Shown here piece by piece: positions 38,198 to 47,893 of a DNA stretch of 64,000 nt. Every line of letters begins with the position of its first letter. Position 1 is the first letter of the stretch. Made by a program: the position numbers and the translations under genes. The stretch is from assembly GCA_013823325.1 (NCBI GenBank), contig PNLY01000019.1, positions 1 to 64,000 of the forward strand. The letters run 5' to 3'. The notes under the pieces were generated by a model. It was not told the origin of the DNA. It worked only from the letters and a program-made list of their open reading frames with translations, and ran no database searches. This stretch comes from Methylobacterium sp. (lineage in GTDB: Bacteria; Pseudomonadota; Alphaproteobacteria; Rhizobiales; Beijerinckiaceae).

Positions 38198-39118
38198 ATG
38201 ACCGCCCCAGCCGCTTCCCCCACCGCACGATCGGGCCACCTGACCGATCTTGCCTCCCTGCTCGTACTGGCGACGCTCTGGGGCGGCTCCTACAGCTTCA
38301 TCAAGCTCGGCGTCGAGACAATCCCGCCGATCACCCTGATCGCGGCGCGCACGCTGATCGCCGGCGCGCTCCTGCTCGTCATCATCCGCTGGCGCGGGCT
38401 CACATTGCCGCGCGATCCTGTGATCTGGCGGCGCTTCCTGATCCAGGCCTGCCTCAACAGCGCCGTGCCCTTCACGCTGATCGCCTGGGCAGAGACCAGC
38501 GTCGATGCCGGCCTCGCCGCGATCCTCAACGCTGGCTCGCCGATCTTCGCCTTCCTGATCAGCCTGCTGCTCTTCCGCTCGGAGGCGGCTGCCGGTCGCA
38601 AGCTCTTCGGCGTCGCCGCGGGCATGCTCGGCGTCTGCCTCATCATTGGCGTCGAGGCGCTCTCGGGCTTCGGCCGCGAGCTCTGGGCGCAGCTCGCCCT
38701 CGTCGCGGCAGCCGCCTGCTATGGCGGCGCGGCGCTGTTCGGCCGCAATTTCAAGGGGCTCGATCCGATCATGCCGGCCTGTGGCTCGCTGATCTGCGGC
38801 GCCGTGATCCTGATCCCCTTCAGCCTGATCTTCGATCGACCCTGGACGCTTTCGCCCTCGACCGCATCAATCCAGGCCCTGCTGGCGCTGTCGGTGTTCT
38901 CGACCGCGCTCGCCTTCATCCTCTATTTCCGGCTGATCGACCGGATCGGCACGGTCGGAACGACCTCGGTCGCCTATCTGCGCGTGCCGGCCGGCGTCGC
39001 CATCGGCGTGCTCTTCCTCGGCGAGCGGCTGAGCCCGACCGCTTGGGCCGGGCTCGCGCTGGTCATCGTCGGCGTGTGCGCGATGACGCTGCCGGACCGC
39101 AGATCGAAAGGCGCTTGA
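38198..39118 (+). CDS. DMT-superfamily EamA transporter
   Basis: The 306-residue protein has ten membrane helices in two EamA repeats. The first is around LLVLATLWGGSYSFIKLGVETIPP and WAETSVDAGLAAILNAGSPIFAFL. The second contains YLRVPAGVAIGVLFLGERLSP. Members export amino acids or other metabolites. AGGAGG precedes the ATG. It is a single gene after hppA, and its substrate is unknown. Confidence 0.88.
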   Translation: MTAPAASPTARSGHLTDLASLLVLATLWGGSYSFIKLGVETIPPITLIAARTLIAGALLLVIIRWRGLTLPRDPVIWRRFLIQACLNSAVPFTLIAWAETSVDAGLAAILNAGSPIFAFLISLLLFRSEAAAGRKLFGVAAGMLGVCLIIGVEALSGFGRELWAQLALVAAAACYGGAALFGRNFKGLDPIMPACGSLICGAVILIPFSLIFDRPWTLSPSTASIQALLALSVFSTALAFILYFRLIDRIGTVGTTSVAYLRVPAGVAIGVLFLGERLSPTAWAGLALVIVGVCAMTLPDRRSKGA

Positions 39119-39441
39119 GGCGCCGGGAGCGGTTTCTTGGGCGCGCGGGAAATCCTGAAGACGCGATCACGATCCAGCAAAGCGGGGCTTGCTTTGAGAA
39201 GCGTGTCGACGATTTCGGTAAATAAGAACATAGTATCAGTGGTCAAAATAAGATTAACAGAATTTTAGGCAATCGACGGATGATGAGATGTTAAGTGATC
39301 TGAAATCTGCCTGCTTGAGTGCGGTCAATATCTCATTATCCAAGTAAATTGCCTTGCGGATTCTGGATAGAAATCCAGGTCGCCTACCTTTCAAATGTGA
39401 ACCTCGAAAGATTTTGAATTTGAGATCTCGGGGGCGTCCGC
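39119..39441. other. AT-rich gene-free stretch before the GGDEF/EAL gene
   Basis: This 323-base region has no convincing open frame and is much more AT-rich than its surroundings. It contains TTAA-N7-TTAG at 39254-39268, one base off the CtrA site TTAA-N7-TTAA, and further TTAAG sequences, so it may be the control region of the MHYT-GGDEF-EAL gene. The evidence is weak. Confidence 0.35.
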
Positions 39442-41469
39442 GTGCGTGTCGTGTCTTGTATCGTCACAGAGCATAATCTGTGGCTCGTGCTGCTCGCCGC
39501 CGTGGTCTGCATCTGCGGTGCAGCGGTGCTGTTCCGCCTGTTCAGCCAGGCGCAGGATCGTGCCGGGCTGCAACGGGCCGGATGGGTTTTCCTGGCGGCG
39601 CTGGCGGCCGGCTCCTCGGTCTGGTGCACCCACTTCATCGCCATGCTCGCCTACGATGTGCAGGCACCGGTTTCCTTCGATCCGGTCCTGACCATGGTCT
39701 CGCTGTTCGTTGCGATCATCGGATGCGCATTCGGCATTTGGATTTCGCAATTGCGCGGCGTTCCGGCCGCGGCTGAATTGGGCGGGGCCTCGGTCGGTCT
39801 GGCGATCGCGGCGATGCATTACACCGGCATGGCCGCCTATCATGTCGACGGCATCGTCGCATGGAACACCGGCTATGTTCTGGCCTCGGTGGGCCTGTCG
39901 GTCGTGGTCGGCGCGATGGCCTTTCGGCGGGCGGTGCGCCAGCCGTCGCCTCGATCCGTCTGGCTGGCGCCCGGCCTGTTCGTGCTCGCGGTCGTCTCGT
40001 TGCATTTCACCGCGATGGCGGCCGTGTCGGTGACGCCGTTCGCCCGCTACCTCGACGGAGCCGATTCCGCGGCTCTGCAAGCCATGGCGATCGCGGTGGC
40101 GGGGGTCGGCATGCTGATCGTCGCCGCGGGCGTCGTCAGCTATCTGATCGATGCCCAGGCCGCCCGCGAATCCTTCGCCCAGCTGCGGCATCTGGCCCTG
40201 AACGACACCTTGACCGGCCTGCCCAACCGGATCGGCGGACATGAACGCCTGGAGCAGGAGCTGAAGCGGGCCAAGCTGACCGGTGTCGGCCTGGCGGTCG
40301 TCGGCATCGACCTGAACCGCTTCAAGGAGATCAACGACCTGCGCGGGCACAAGGCGGGCGACGAAGCCCTCAAGATTGTCGGGCAGAGGCTGGCCGAGGC
40401 GATCACGGACGGAGAATGCGTCGCCCGTCTCGGCGGTGATGAGTTCATGGCGATCAAGTCCTTCGTCGATCAGAACCAGTTGCGTGACTTCGTCGGTCGG
40501 CTTGAGACGGCGTTGTTCCGCCCGTTGCGGGTCGATGATTTCGAGACGACGGCGGGCGCAAGCCTCGGCGTCGCGGTCTACCCCGAGGATGGCGAGATGT
40601 TGGAGGAGCTGATCGGCAATGCCGATCTCGCCATGTACCGCGCCAAGGCCGATCTGACGCGCGCCGTCTGCTATTACGAGCCGATGATGGACGAGGCGTC
40701 CCGGAAGCGGCAGGCCCTGTCGCGGGACCTCTCGCACGCCATCGCGCTTGATCAGTTCGAGCTGCATTATCAGGTCCAGAAGTCGGTCGCGACCGGCGTG
40801 GTGGGCGGCTACGAGGCGCTGATCCGCTGGAATCATCCGGAGCTGGGTATGATCTCGCCTGCGACCTTCATTCCGATCGCGGAAGAAACCGGCCTCATCA
40901 TCCCCATCGGCGAGTGGGTTCTGCGAACCGCCTGCCGCGATGCAGCCGCCTGGCGCAGGCAATACAAGGTCGCGGTCAACCTCTCGCCGATACAATTCGC
41001 GCATTGCGATCTGGCGAGGCTGGTGAAGGAGGCGCTGGCCGAGAGTGGCCTGGCGCCGGGCCGGCTCGAGCTCGAGATCACCGAGACGACCATCATTGCC
41101 GACAAGGATCGGGCCTTGCGCGTGCTGCGACAGGTCCGCGAGCTTGGAGTCACCATTGCGATCGACGATTTCGGAACCGGTTACTCGTCCCTCGACACGC
41201 TGCGCACCTTCCCATTCGACAAGATCAAGCTCGACCGCTCCTTCATGCGGGAGGTCGAGAGCAGCGCCCAGGCGAAAATGATCGTCCGTGCGGTTCTGGC
41301 GCTCGGCAAGAGCCTGGAGATTCCGGTGTTGGCGGAGGGCGTGGAGACAGCCCGGCAGCTCGAAATCCTGCAGGACGAAGGCTGCGACGAGGCGCAGGGC
41401 TATTATCTGGGCGTGCCCAGGCGCCTGAGGAAGGTGACCGAGACGAAGAAGGAATTGCTGGCGGCGTGA
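39442..41469 (+). CDS. MHYT-GGDEF-EAL membrane signalling protein
   Basis: The 675-residue protein should make and/or break cyclic di-GMP at the inner membrane. The first 250 residues hold the MHYT sensor, with about seven helices and repeated motifs (WCTHFIAMLAY, AAMHYTGMAAY, SLHFTAMAAV) proposed to bind copper and sense gases. The GGDEF domain has an intact ARLGGDEFMA. The EAL domain has YEALIRW, ELEITETTII and IDDFGTGYSSL, so both activities look possible. The GTG start begins MRVVSCIVTEHN; the upstream binding site is poor. It stands alone after a long AT-rich leader. Confidence 0.93.
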   Translation: MRVVSCIVTEHNLWLVLLAAVVCICGAAVLFRLFSQAQDRAGLQRAGWVFLAALAAGSSVWCTHFIAMLAYDVQAPVSFDPVLTMVSLFVAIIGCAFGIWISQLRGVPAAAELGGASVGLAIAAMHYTGMAAYHVDGIVAWNTGYVLASVGLSVVVGAMAFRRAVRQPSPRSVWLAPGLFVLAVVSLHFTAMAAVSVTPFARYLDGADSAALQAMAIAVAGVGMLIVAAGVVSYLIDAQAARESFAQLRHLALNDTLTGLPNRIGGHERLEQELKRAKLTGVGLAVVGIDLNRFKEINDLRGHKAGDEALKIVGQRLAEAITDGECVARLGGDEFMAIKSFVDQNQLRDFVGRLETALFRPLRVDDFETTAGASLGVAVYPEDGEMLEELIGNADLAMYRAKADLTRAVCYYEPMMDEASRKRQALSRDLSHAIALDQFELHYQVQKSVATGVVGGYEALIRWNHPELGMISPATFIPIAEETGLIIPIGEWVLRTACRDAAAWRRQYKVAVNLSPIQFAHCDLARLVKEALAESGLAPGRLELEITETTIIADKDRALRVLRQVRELGVTIAIDDFGTGYSSLDTLRTFPFDKIKLDRSFMREVESSAQAKMIVRAVLALGKSLEIPVLAEGVETARQLEILQDEGCDEAQGYYLGVPRRLRKVTETKKELLAA

Positions 41470-41532
41470 TCGCGACGCCGCTGCCGGTTCCCCTGTGCAC
41501 CGTGTGTCACCAAGCGCAGGCGGGCGATAAAG

Positions 41533-41562
41533 AAAACCCTGCGACAGCGTCGCAGGGTTCTT
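41533..41562 (-). terminator. Terminator of bamE (minus strand)
   Basis: AACCCTGCGAC-GCT-GTCGCAGGGTT on the minus strand is followed by TTCTTT. It lies between two convergent genes and suits the bamE end best. Confidence 0.85.
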
Positions 41563-41586
41563 GCATCCGATGCGGAAGGCGCCTGC

Positions 41587-42081
41587 TCAGGTGCCGAACG
41601 GTGTGAACTTGGTGACGCCGCGGAACAGGTTGCGCAGGAAGCTCTGCTCCTCGCCGCCGGTCGGGGTGGTACGGCTGATGAAGTCGAAGATCACGCCGTC
41701 CTGCAGGCCGTAATTGGCGATGCGCTCGACCTTGAAGCCCTTGTTGAAATAGATCACCAGCACCCTCTGGTCGACGACGGTGAAATCCTGGAACTGGAAG
41801 CGCCGCCGCACCGTCTGGCTGATGTAGTAGAAGGTGCGGTTGCCGACGGTCGAGGTCGTCGACGGCGTGCCGAGCGTGGTCAGCACCGTCTGCACGTCCA
41901 TGCCGACCTTCACCTTGGCGATCAGCTCGTCGTCCATGACGAAGCCGCGGGTGAACTCCTCGTTGAGGCCGGCGGAGGTCGGGGTGCGGAAGCCGAGATT
42001 GGTGGCGGTGCCGCAGCCGGCCAGCGGCAGCGCGGCGGCCAGCGAGCCGATCAGGACGGTACGGCGGGTCGGAGCAGTCAT
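41587..42081 (-). CDS. bamE: Outer membrane protein assembly factor BamE
   Basis: BamE is a lipoprotein of the BAM complex that folds outer-membrane barrels. The 164-residue protein has a signal with lipobox LPLAGC, then the SmpA/OmlA core (FVMDDELIAKVKVGMDVQTVLTTLGTPS, NRTFYYISQ). It is divergent from the bc1 chaperone gene. The frame is open to 42171, but MTAPTRRTVLIG at 42081 is the natural signal-peptide start. Confidence 0.92.
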   Translation of the reverse strand: MTAPTRRTVLIGSLAAALPLAGCGTATNLGFRTPTSAGLNEEFTRGFVMDDELIAKVKVGMDVQTVLTTLGTPSTTSTVGNRTFYYISQTVRRRFQFQDFTVVDQRVLVIYFNKGFKVERIANYGLQDGVIFDFISRTTPTGGEEQSFLRNLFRGVTKFTPFGT

Positions 42082-42220
42082 GCGTGGCGGATCCGAAGGG
42101 GAGGCGCGCGGAGCTGCCGCGCTTGTCAGGGTGGGTGCGCTTGGCGTAACGCCCGAGCATGGCTTTGGCAAGGCAAGTCACTTTTTAGCTAAGGTCTTCG
42201 GGAAAGGCGGGGTAGGGGCT

Positions 42221-42757
42221 GTGATCTTCGGCCTGTTCGGCAGGAAGCGGGCGCGCATGGCGCCGGTCAACGCGTTGCTGGAGCGCATCGTCGGCGCAGC
42301 GCGCGAGCCTGCTCTGTATCTGGAAGGCCGCGTCCCCGATGATTTCGAGGGCCGCTTCGAGGCGTTGACGCTGCACCTCTTCCTCGTGCTCCGGCGTCTG
42401 CGCGACCTGCCGGCACCGGCGGCGGATGTGGCGCAGGACCTGATCGACGCCAGTTTCGCCTATCTCGAGCTCGGTTTCCGCCAGGGCGGCATCAGCGACG
42501 TTGCCGTGCCCAAGCGGATGAAGAAGATCGGCCGCAGCTTCTATGGCCGCCTAAGCGGCTATGAGGAGGCGCTTGGATCCGACGAGCCCGGCGCCTTCGA
42601 AGCCGCACTTGCCCGCAATATCGCCCCTCAGGTCGATGCCTTGGGGCTCGCCCGCCACCTCAAGGCTGGGGCGGCCGTCTTGGCCACACGCTCGCTCGAC
42701 GATATCCTTGCCGCCGATCCCTTGTTCCCGCCTTTCGCAGGCAGCCTCCAAGCATGA
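42221..42757 (+). CDS. Ubiquinol-cytochrome c chaperone family protein (Cbp3-like)
   Basis: The family helps assemble the cytochrome bc1 complex. The 178-residue protein from GTG 42221 starts with IFGLFGRKRARMAPVNALLE and contains FEGRFEALTLHLFLVLRRLR and RQGGISDVAVPKRMKKIGRSFYGRLSGYE, which I recognise as the core of this family. A longer frame to 41834 is antisense to bamE. The stop overlaps the yceD-like ATG (ATGA), the usual rhizobial arrangement. Confidence 0.9.
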   Translation: MIFGLFGRKRARMAPVNALLERIVGAAREPALYLEGRVPDDFEGRFEALTLHLFLVLRRLRDLPAPAADVAQDLIDASFAYLELGFRQGGISDVAVPKRMKKIGRSFYGRLSGYEEALGSDEPGAFEAALARNIAPQVDALGLARHLKAGAAVLATRSLDDILAADPLFPPFAGSLQA

Positions 42758-43305
42758 CCGTTTCTCCCCAGGACACGTTGCCGCTTCACCGTCCGATTCG
42801 CGTCGAAAGCATCACCTTGCGCCCGGTTCCGGTCGAGGTCGTGCCGGAGCATGACGCTCTTCCCGCCATCGCGGCCTATCTCGGTGTCGTCTCGGTCGAG
42901 GCGCTGAAGGCGAGTTATTCGCTCTCGCGCAATGGCGAGCGGGTCAAGCTCGAAGGGATGATCAAGGCGGGCTTGCACCAGAGCTGCGTCGTTAGCCTCG
43001 ATGCCTTCCCGGTCGAGCTCAACGTGCCGGTCAAGCTCGACTTTGCGCCGGAGGCCGAGATCGCCGCCATGGCGAAGCCGTCCGAGGATGACGAGATCGA
43101 CATCGAGGTGCTGCTCAACGAGGAGGAGCCGCCCGAGCCGATCGTCGACGGCATGATCGATCTGGGGACGGTGACGCTCGAATTCCTGGCTCTGGCGCTC
43201 GATCCCTATCCGCGCAAGCCCGGCGTGGCGTTCAGCGAGCCGGCGCCCGAGACGCCGGCCGAATCGCCTTTCGCCGCGCTGCTGCAGCTGAAGCGCGAGC
43301 AATGA
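42754..43305 (+). CDS. yceD: DUF177/YceD-family protein
   Basis: The 183-residue protein belongs to DUF177 (YceD), linked in bacteria and plants to 23S rRNA and ribosome maturation. The motif [17 protein letters not shown] with its Cys and the acidic region around [20 protein letters not shown] are characteristic. In many proteobacteria it precedes rpmF; here rpmF is absent and plsX follows after 112 bases. Confidence 0.88.
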   Translation: MTVSPQDTLPLHRPIRVESITLRPVPVEVVPEHDALPAIAAYLGVVSVEALKASYSLSRNGERVKLEGMIKAGLHQSCVVSLDAFPVELNVPVKLDFAPEAEIAAMAKPSEDDEIDIEVLLNEEEPPEPIVDGMIDLGTVTLEFLALALDPYPRKPGVAFSEPAPETPAESPFAALLQLKREQ

Positions 43306-43417
43306 CCGGCACAAACCTCCGCGCTTTCCCTTGCGGCGGGCGGCCAACCCGCTATTGTCCGCCGCCGCCCGGCCGCCCCCGGCAGGGGGCCCAGCCCCTG
43401 GAATCGATCACCACCGC

Positions 43418-44482
43418 ATGACACGCCCGGTTACAATCGCGCTCGACGCCATGGGCGGGGATCACGGCCCGTCCGTGGTCGTCCCGGGAGCGGCCCTCAC
43501 GCTCGAACGTCGCCCGGACGCGAAGTTCGTGATCTTCGGCAACGAGGCCGAGGTCATGCCGCTGCTCGCTGCGCATCCGAAGCTGAAGGCCGTCACCACC
43601 TTCCATCACACCGAGGTCTCGGTGAAGATGGACGACAAGCCGAGCCAGGCCCTGCGCTATGGCCGCTACAAATCGTCGATGTGGCGCGCCATCGACGCGA
43701 CCAAGACCGGCGAGGCTGATGTCACCATCTCGGCCGGCAACACCGGCGCGCTGATGGCGATGTCGAAGTTCTGCCTGAAGTCGATGCCGCAGGTCGATCG
43801 TCCGGCGATCGCCTGCCTCTGGCCGACGGTCCGTGGCGAGAGCGTCGTGCTCGATGTCGGCGCTACCATCGGTGCCGACGCACAGCATCTGGTCGACCTT
43901 GCCGTGATGGGGGCCGCCATGGCCCGCGTCGTCCTCGACCTCGACCGGCCGAGCGTCGGCCTGCTCAATGTCGGCGTGGAGGAGATCAAGGGCGTCGAGG
44001 CGGTCAAGGAGGCCGGCCGCATTCTGCGCGAGAGCGCGCTGCCGCATCTCGATTATCACGGCTTCGTCGAAGGCGACGATCTCGGCAAGGGCACGGTCGA
44101 CGTCGTCGTCACCGAAGGCTTCACCGGCAACATCGCCCTGAAGACGGCTGAAGGCACCGCCAAGCAGATCGGCGAATATCTGCGTGCGGCGATGAGCCGT
44201 TCACTGATGTCGAAAATCGGCTATCTTTTCGCCCGTGGCGCCTTTGCGGCGCTGAAGGACAAGATGGACCCGCGCAAGGTCAATGGCGGCGTCTTTCTTG
44301 GCCTCGAGGGCATCGTGATCAAGAGCCATGGCGGCACGGATGCCGTCGGGTTCGCCAGCGCGACCGAACTCGGCTACGAGATGGCGCGCGAGAATCTGAT
44401 GGCGAAGGTGCGTGAGATGGTCGCCGCGACGGCGCGGCCCAGCGCAGCACCTGCAAGCCCGCAAGTCGCCGCCGGCGAGTAG
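43418..44482 (+). CDS. plsX: Phosphate acyltransferase PlsX
   Basis: PlsX turns acyl-ACP into acyl phosphate for membrane phospholipid synthesis. The 354-residue protein begins [18 protein letters not shown] and shows [29 protein letters not shown] and [16 protein letters not shown]. The ATG at 43418 is the canonical family start, though the frame is open further upstream. fabH follows after 15 bases. Confidence 0.96.
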   Translation: MTRPVTIALDAMGGDHGPSVVVPGAALTLERRPDAKFVIFGNEAEVMPLLAAHPKLKAVTTFHHTEVSVKMDDKPSQALRYGRYKSSMWRAIDATKTGEADVTISAGNTGALMAMSKFCLKSMPQVDRPAIACLWPTVRGESVVLDVGATIGADAQHLVDLAVMGAAMARVVLDLDRPSVGLLNVGVEEIKGVEAVKEAGRILRESALPHLDYHGFVEGDDLGKGTVDVVVTEGFTGNIALKTAEGTAKQIGEYLRAAMSRSLMSKIGYLFARGAFAALKDKMDPRKVNGGVFLGLEGIVIKSHGGTDAVGFASATELGYEMARENLMAKVREMVAATARPSAAPASPQVAAGE

Positions 44483-44497
44483 GGAAGAGAAACGTCC

Positions 44498-45475
44498 TTG
44501 TCCAGAATGCGATCCGTCCTGCGCGGCTGCGGCTCCTATCTGCCGGCGCGCATCATGACCAACGCCGAGTTGGCGCAGAAGGTCGACACCAGCGACGAGT
44601 GGATCGTCCAGCGCACCGGCATCCACGCCCGCCACATCGCTGCCGATGACGAGACCACCGGCACACTCGGTCTGAAGGCTGCGGAGGCGGCGCTCGCCGA
44701 CGCCGGGATCCCGGCGAGCGAGGTCGACCTCATCATCGTCGCGACCGCGACGCCGGACCACACCTTCCCGGCCACCGCGACCCAGATCCAGGCCGCGCTC
44801 GGCGTGACGCAAGGCGCTGCCTTCGACCTGCAGGCCGTCTGCTCCGGCTTCGTCTTCGCGCTCGCCACCGCCGACAAGTTCCTGACCAGCGGTGCGGCCA
44901 AGATCGCCATCGTCATCGGCGCCGAGACCTTCTCGCGCATCCTCGACTGGGACGACCGCGCCACCTGCGTGCTGTTCGGCGACGGTGCCGGCGCCGTCGT
45001 GCTCCGGGCCGAGGAGGGGGCCGGCACGCTCGCCGACCGCGGCGTGCTGACGACCCATGTTCGCTCCGACGGCCGCTACATGAACAAGCTCTATGTCGAT
45101 GGTGGGCCAGGCTCGACCAAGACCGTGGGCTTCCTGCGCATGGAGGGCCGCGAGGTCTTCAAGCATGCCGTGGTCAATCTCGCCGACACGGTGCGCCACA
45201 CCTTCGAGGAGACCGGGCTCACTGGCTCCGACATCGACTGGTTCGTGCCGCACCAGGCAAACCGCCGCATCATCGACGCCACTGCCCACAAGCTCGGCAT
45301 CAGCGAGGACCGGGTCGTCGTCACCGTCGGCGAGCACGGCAACACCTCGGCGGCTTCGATCCCGCTCGCTTTGGCACAGGCTCACATGGACGGGCGCATC
45401 AAGCCCGGACAGCTCGTGCTGATCGAAGCGATGGGTGGCGGCTTCACCTGGGGGTCGGCGCTGATCCGCTGGTAG
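44498..45475 (+). CDS. fabH: 3-oxoacyl-ACP synthase III
   Basis: FabH begins fatty-acid synthesis by joining acetyl-CoA with malonyl-ACP. The 325-residue protein shows the catalytic Cys in [13 protein letters not shown], His in [13 protein letters not shown] and Asn in [16 protein letters not shown]. The TTG at 44498 fits the AGGGAAGAGA signal; an ATG three codons later (44507) is the alternative. Confidence 0.95.
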   Translation: MSRMRSVLRGCGSYLPARIMTNAELAQKVDTSDEWIVQRTGIHARHIAADDETTGTLGLKAAEAALADAGIPASEVDLIIVATATPDHTFPATATQIQAALGVTQGAAFDLQAVCSGFVFALATADKFLTSGAAKIAIVIGAETFSRILDWDDRATCVLFGDGAGAVVLRAEEGAGTLADRGVLTTHVRSDGRYMNKLYVDGGPGSTKTVGFLRMEGREVFKHAVVNLADTVRHTFEETGLTGSDIDWFVPHQANRRIIDATAHKLGISEDRVVVTVGEHGNTSAASIPLALAQAHMDGRIKPGQLVLIEAMGGGFTWGSALIRW

Positions 45476-45583
45476 CGGCCCGGTTGGGCTGCCGAAGCTA
45501 AGCACTTTGGATTTATGACATTTTCTTAGCGGTCGTCAGCGCGGATTTTCCGCGTTTTTCAACCTGTGCGGGTGTATCGAGGA

Positions 45584-45612
45584 TTGACCGTAGTCGCCTC
45601 GCCGCCTAGCGT
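45584..45612 (+). promoter_or_regulatory. Candidate sigma-70 promoter for ihfA
   Basis: TTGACC, 17 bases, TAGCGT lies 66 bases before the ihfA ATG in an otherwise gene-free 200-base gap. The -35 is good and the -10 is mediocre. Confidence 0.35.
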
Positions 45613-45677
45613 CCGCCTCCGATGGGGCGAGGGTTGATGGGGACGCCGCTGTTTGAAGAAACGCCTTGGAGGAACTG

Positions 45678-45992
45678 ATGGCGGGGCAAACGATTACGCG
45701 GGCCGATCTGTGCGAGGCAGTCTATCAGAAGATCGGCCTGTCGCGGACGGAGTCGTCAAAGTTGGTCGAGGCGGTACTGGACGAGATCTGCGACGCGGTG
45801 GCACGTGGGGAAAACGTCAAATTGTCTTCCTTCGGCTCGTTCGTGGTACGCGACAAGGGCGAGCGAATCGGGCGTAATCCGAAAACCGGCGTCGAGGTCC
45901 CGATCGAGCCGCGTCGCGTGATGGTGTTCAAGCCGTCCAATGTGATGAAGGCCCGGATCAACGGACTGAACGGTGTAGGTGAGGAAGAGTGA
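45678..45992 (+). CDS. ihfA: Integration host factor subunit alpha
   Basis: IHF bends DNA in replication, recombination and transcription. The 104-residue protein shows [21 protein letters not shown], the [25 protein letters not shown] beta-arm region and the Pro of [15 protein letters not shown] that intercalates into DNA. GGAGGAACTG precedes the ATG at 45678; a TTG four codons upstream is less likely. A MerR gene overlaps its stop. Confidence 0.95.
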   Translation: MAGQTITRADLCEAVYQKIGLSRTESSKLVEAVLDEICDAVARGENVKLSSFGSFVVRDKGERIGRNPKTGVEVPIEPRRVMVFKPSNVMKARINGLNGVGEEE

Positions 45993-46591
45993 CTCTGGAG
46001 TTCCACGGCGGCGGATTCGAGGCCGAATTGGATAACAAGAGCCCAGACGCATTCAGAACCATCAGCGAGGTCGCTGAAGACCTCGACATTCCCCAGCACG
46101 TCCTGCGTTTCTGGGAGACACGCTTCTCCCAGATCAAGCCGCTGAAGCGCGGCGGTGGCCGGCGCTATTACCGGCCGGACGATGTCGCCCTGCTCAAGGG
46201 CATCCGCCGCCTGCTCTACGGCGAGGGGTACACGATCAAGGGCCTGCAGCGCATCCTGAAGGAGCAGGGACCGCGCTATGTCCAGGCGATCGGCCGCGGC
46301 GCCGAGATCGTCGGCGGCAATGCGGCCGCCCAGCCGCCCGCGGCCGCTCATCTGGCTCCGTCACGCGCCGAACCGATGCCGGCGTCGCAGCCGGTGCAGC
46401 ACCACCACGCCTCTGCGATGGAGCCGGGTTTTGCGGCGAAGGCGCTGCTGTCCTCCCTGCCGCGTGCGGCCCAGCCGCTGGTCGGCGCCGACGATCTTGC
46501 CTTCCTCAAGGCGACGCTGTCCGAGCTGATCGAGTGCCGCCGCCTGCTCCATGGCGCGTTGGCCGGCGCGGCCGTCGGCGAGGACGGTTGA
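45989..46591 (+). CDS. MerR-family regulator downstream of ihfA
   Basis: The 200-residue protein has a MerR-type winged helix ([52 protein letters not shown]). A long Ala/Pro/His-rich linker and a helical C terminus follow. This fabH-ihfA-merR order is conserved in rhizobia, but the regulator's targets are unknown. The GTG start overlaps the ihfA stop (GTGA). Confidence 0.9.
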   Translation: MTLEFHGGGFEAELDNKSPDAFRTISEVAEDLDIPQHVLRFWETRFSQIKPLKRGGGRRYYRPDDVALLKGIRRLLYGEGYTIKGLQRILKEQGPRYVQAIGRGAEIVGGNAAAQPPAAAHLAPSRAEPMPASQPVQHHHASAMEPGFAAKALLSSLPRAAQPLVGADDLAFLKATLSELIECRRLLHGALAGAAVGEDG

Positions 46592-46637
46592 GCGCAGCTG
46601 CGCTTGAACCTTCGCTCCCGGCTCGCTAGATCAGCCG

Positions 46638-46713
46638 GCGAGGACGACCTCCGCGGGTCTTTGGCCGGCGTTTCCCCATAGGCGTGGACGACCCCGCCCT
46701 TCCATAAGGAGGG
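46638..46713 (+). ncRNA. Guanidine-II riboswitch (mini-ykkC)
   Basis: Two small hairpins each carry an ACGA loop: GCGAGG-ACGA-CCTCCGC at 46638-46654 and GGCGTGG-ACGA-CCCCGCC at 46681-46698. They are joined by a 26-base linker and followed at once by the AAGGAGGG ribosome binding site of gdx. That is the known mini-ykkC layout, in which guanidine is held by paired ACGR loops and the ribosome binding site is freed. The second stem has one U-C mismatch by my pairing. Confidence 0.85.
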
Positions 46714-46718
46714 CCGCC

Positions 46719-47033
46719 ATGGCCTGGACCTATCTCTTCTTTGCCGGTCTGTTCGAAATCGGCTGGGCCATCGGCCTGAAATACACGCACGGCTTCACCC
46801 GCCTGCTGCCGACCGTGCTGACGGTCGGCAGCATGGCGGTGAGCCTCGGACTGCTCGGTCTTGCGCTGAAGAGCCTGCCGCTCGGCACAGCCTATGCGAT
46901 CTGGACCGGCATCGGCACGATCGGCACTGCAATTCTCGGCATCGTCCTCTTCGGCGAGCCGGCGACAGCACTGCGCCTGGCCTGTGTCGGCCTGATCGTG
47001 GCCGGCATCGTCGGGTTGAAACTGGTATCCTGA
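46719..47033 (+). CDS. gdx: Guanidinium exporter Gdx (SugE), SMR family
   Basis: Gdx is a four-helix small multidrug resistance protein that expels guanidinium in exchange for protons. The 104-residue protein has the catalytic glutamate in [17 protein letters not shown] (Glu13) and the SugE-type motif [20 protein letters not shown]. The guanidine-II riboswitch directly upstream strongly supports guanidinium over other SMR substrates. Confidence 0.93.
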   Translation: MAWTYLFFAGLFEIGWAIGLKYTHGFTRLLPTVLTVGSMAVSLGLLGLALKSLPLGTAYAIWTGIGTIGTAILGIVLFGEPATALRLACVGLIVAGIVGLKLVS

Positions 47034-47054
47034 GCCAGCCGGGCGGGCGGCGTC

Positions 47055-47225
47055 TCAGCGCCGCCGGAACGCTTCGGGCCAGAGGCCGTTGCGCTCGAGC
47101 ACGACGACCGCGACGATGACCGCCAGCGTGACGACGATCGTCACCAGCTTGGCGTCCCAGGGTACGCCGCGTCCGATCAGCCAGATCAGCGCCAGGCCAG
47201 CGATGAGGGGGATGAGGAGCTCCAT
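47055..47225 (-). CDS. Small membrane protein, 56 residues
   Basis: The product starts MELLIPLIAGLALIWLIG and has a second helix, LVTIVVTLAVIVAVVVLE, ending in NGLWPEAFRRR. Two helices and a basic tail suggest an inner-membrane peptide. It converges on gdx and is divergent from yciE. GGCAT context gives no strong binding site. I do not recognise a family. Confidence 0.55.
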   Translation of the reverse strand: MELLIPLIAGLALIWLIGRGVPWDAKLVTIVVTLAVIVAVVVLERNGLWPEAFRRR

Positions 47226-47278
47226 GCCGGCAGCCTAGCGCAGATGTTCGCAGGCTGCATCCGCCATCGCATTCGTCC

Positions 47279-47303
47279 GGAACAGTTCGCGGCGGCGCAC
47301 GTT
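47279..47303 (+). promoter_or_regulatory. EcfG-type general stress promoter of yciE
   Basis: GGAAC, 16 bases, CGTT is a perfect consensus match 76 bases before the yciE ATG. Confidence 0.75.
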
Positions 47304-47379
47304 GCAGCGACAGGGAAGCACGTCATCGACAGACGACGTCGGTTTCAGCAATCCGGACAACTGCGAACAGGAGGAAGGC

Positions 47380-47883
47380 ATGGGCTTGTTTTCCAAGGAT
47401 ATCAAGACGATGGACGATCTCTTCGTGCATCAGCTCCAGGACATCTACTACGCCGAGAAGCAGATCAGGAAAGCGCTGCCGACCATGATCGAGAAGGCGA
47501 CCGACACGCAGCTGCGTAGTGGTCTGCAAGCTCATCTCGGCGAGACCGAAGGCCATATCCGCCGGCTCGAGCAGGTCTTCCAGCAGCATGGCGTCGAGCC
47601 CAAGGGGACCGACTGCCCGGCGATCGATGGTATCCTCGAGGAGGCGGACGAGGTGACCGGCGAGGTCGAGGACAAGACGGTGCTGGATGCGGCGATCATC
47701 GCCGCCGCGCAGGCGGTCGAGCATTACGAGATCACCCGCTACGGCACGCTGACCGCCTGGGCCAAGCAGCTCGGCCGCGAGGATTGCGCTGCCCTGCTGC
47801 AGCAGAACCTCGACGAGGAACATGCCGCCGACAGCAAGCTGACCAAGCTGGCGGAATCCGGCATCAACCGCCAGGCCGCCTGA
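47380..47883 (+). CDS. yciE: YciE/DUF892 ferritin-like stress protein
   Basis: The 167-residue protein is a ferritin-like four-helix bundle of the YciE family (DUF892). It starts MGLFSKDIKTMDDLFVHQLQ and carries Glu/His positions for a di-iron site (IYYAEKQIRKAL, ETEGHIRRLE, VEHYEITRYG, LDEEHAADSKLT). The family is stress-induced in many bacteria, which fits the EcfG promoter upstream. GGAGGAAG precedes the ATG. Confidence 0.92.
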   Translation: MGLFSKDIKTMDDLFVHQLQDIYYAEKQIRKALPTMIEKATDTQLRSGLQAHLGETEGHIRRLEQVFQQHGVEPKGTDCPAIDGILEEADEVTGEVEDKTVLDAAIIAAAQAVEHYEITRYGTLTAWAKQLGREDCAALLQQNLDEEHAADSKLTKLAESGINRQAA

Positions 47884-47893
47884 CGGCCTTAAC

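Noticed and set aside
47066-47090. Perfect GGAAC-N16-CGTT on the plus strand
   Set aside because: It lies inside the 56-residue minus-strand gene, 290 bases before yciE, and has no gene of its own; about one such chance match is expected in a window this size. The site at 47279 explains yciE better.
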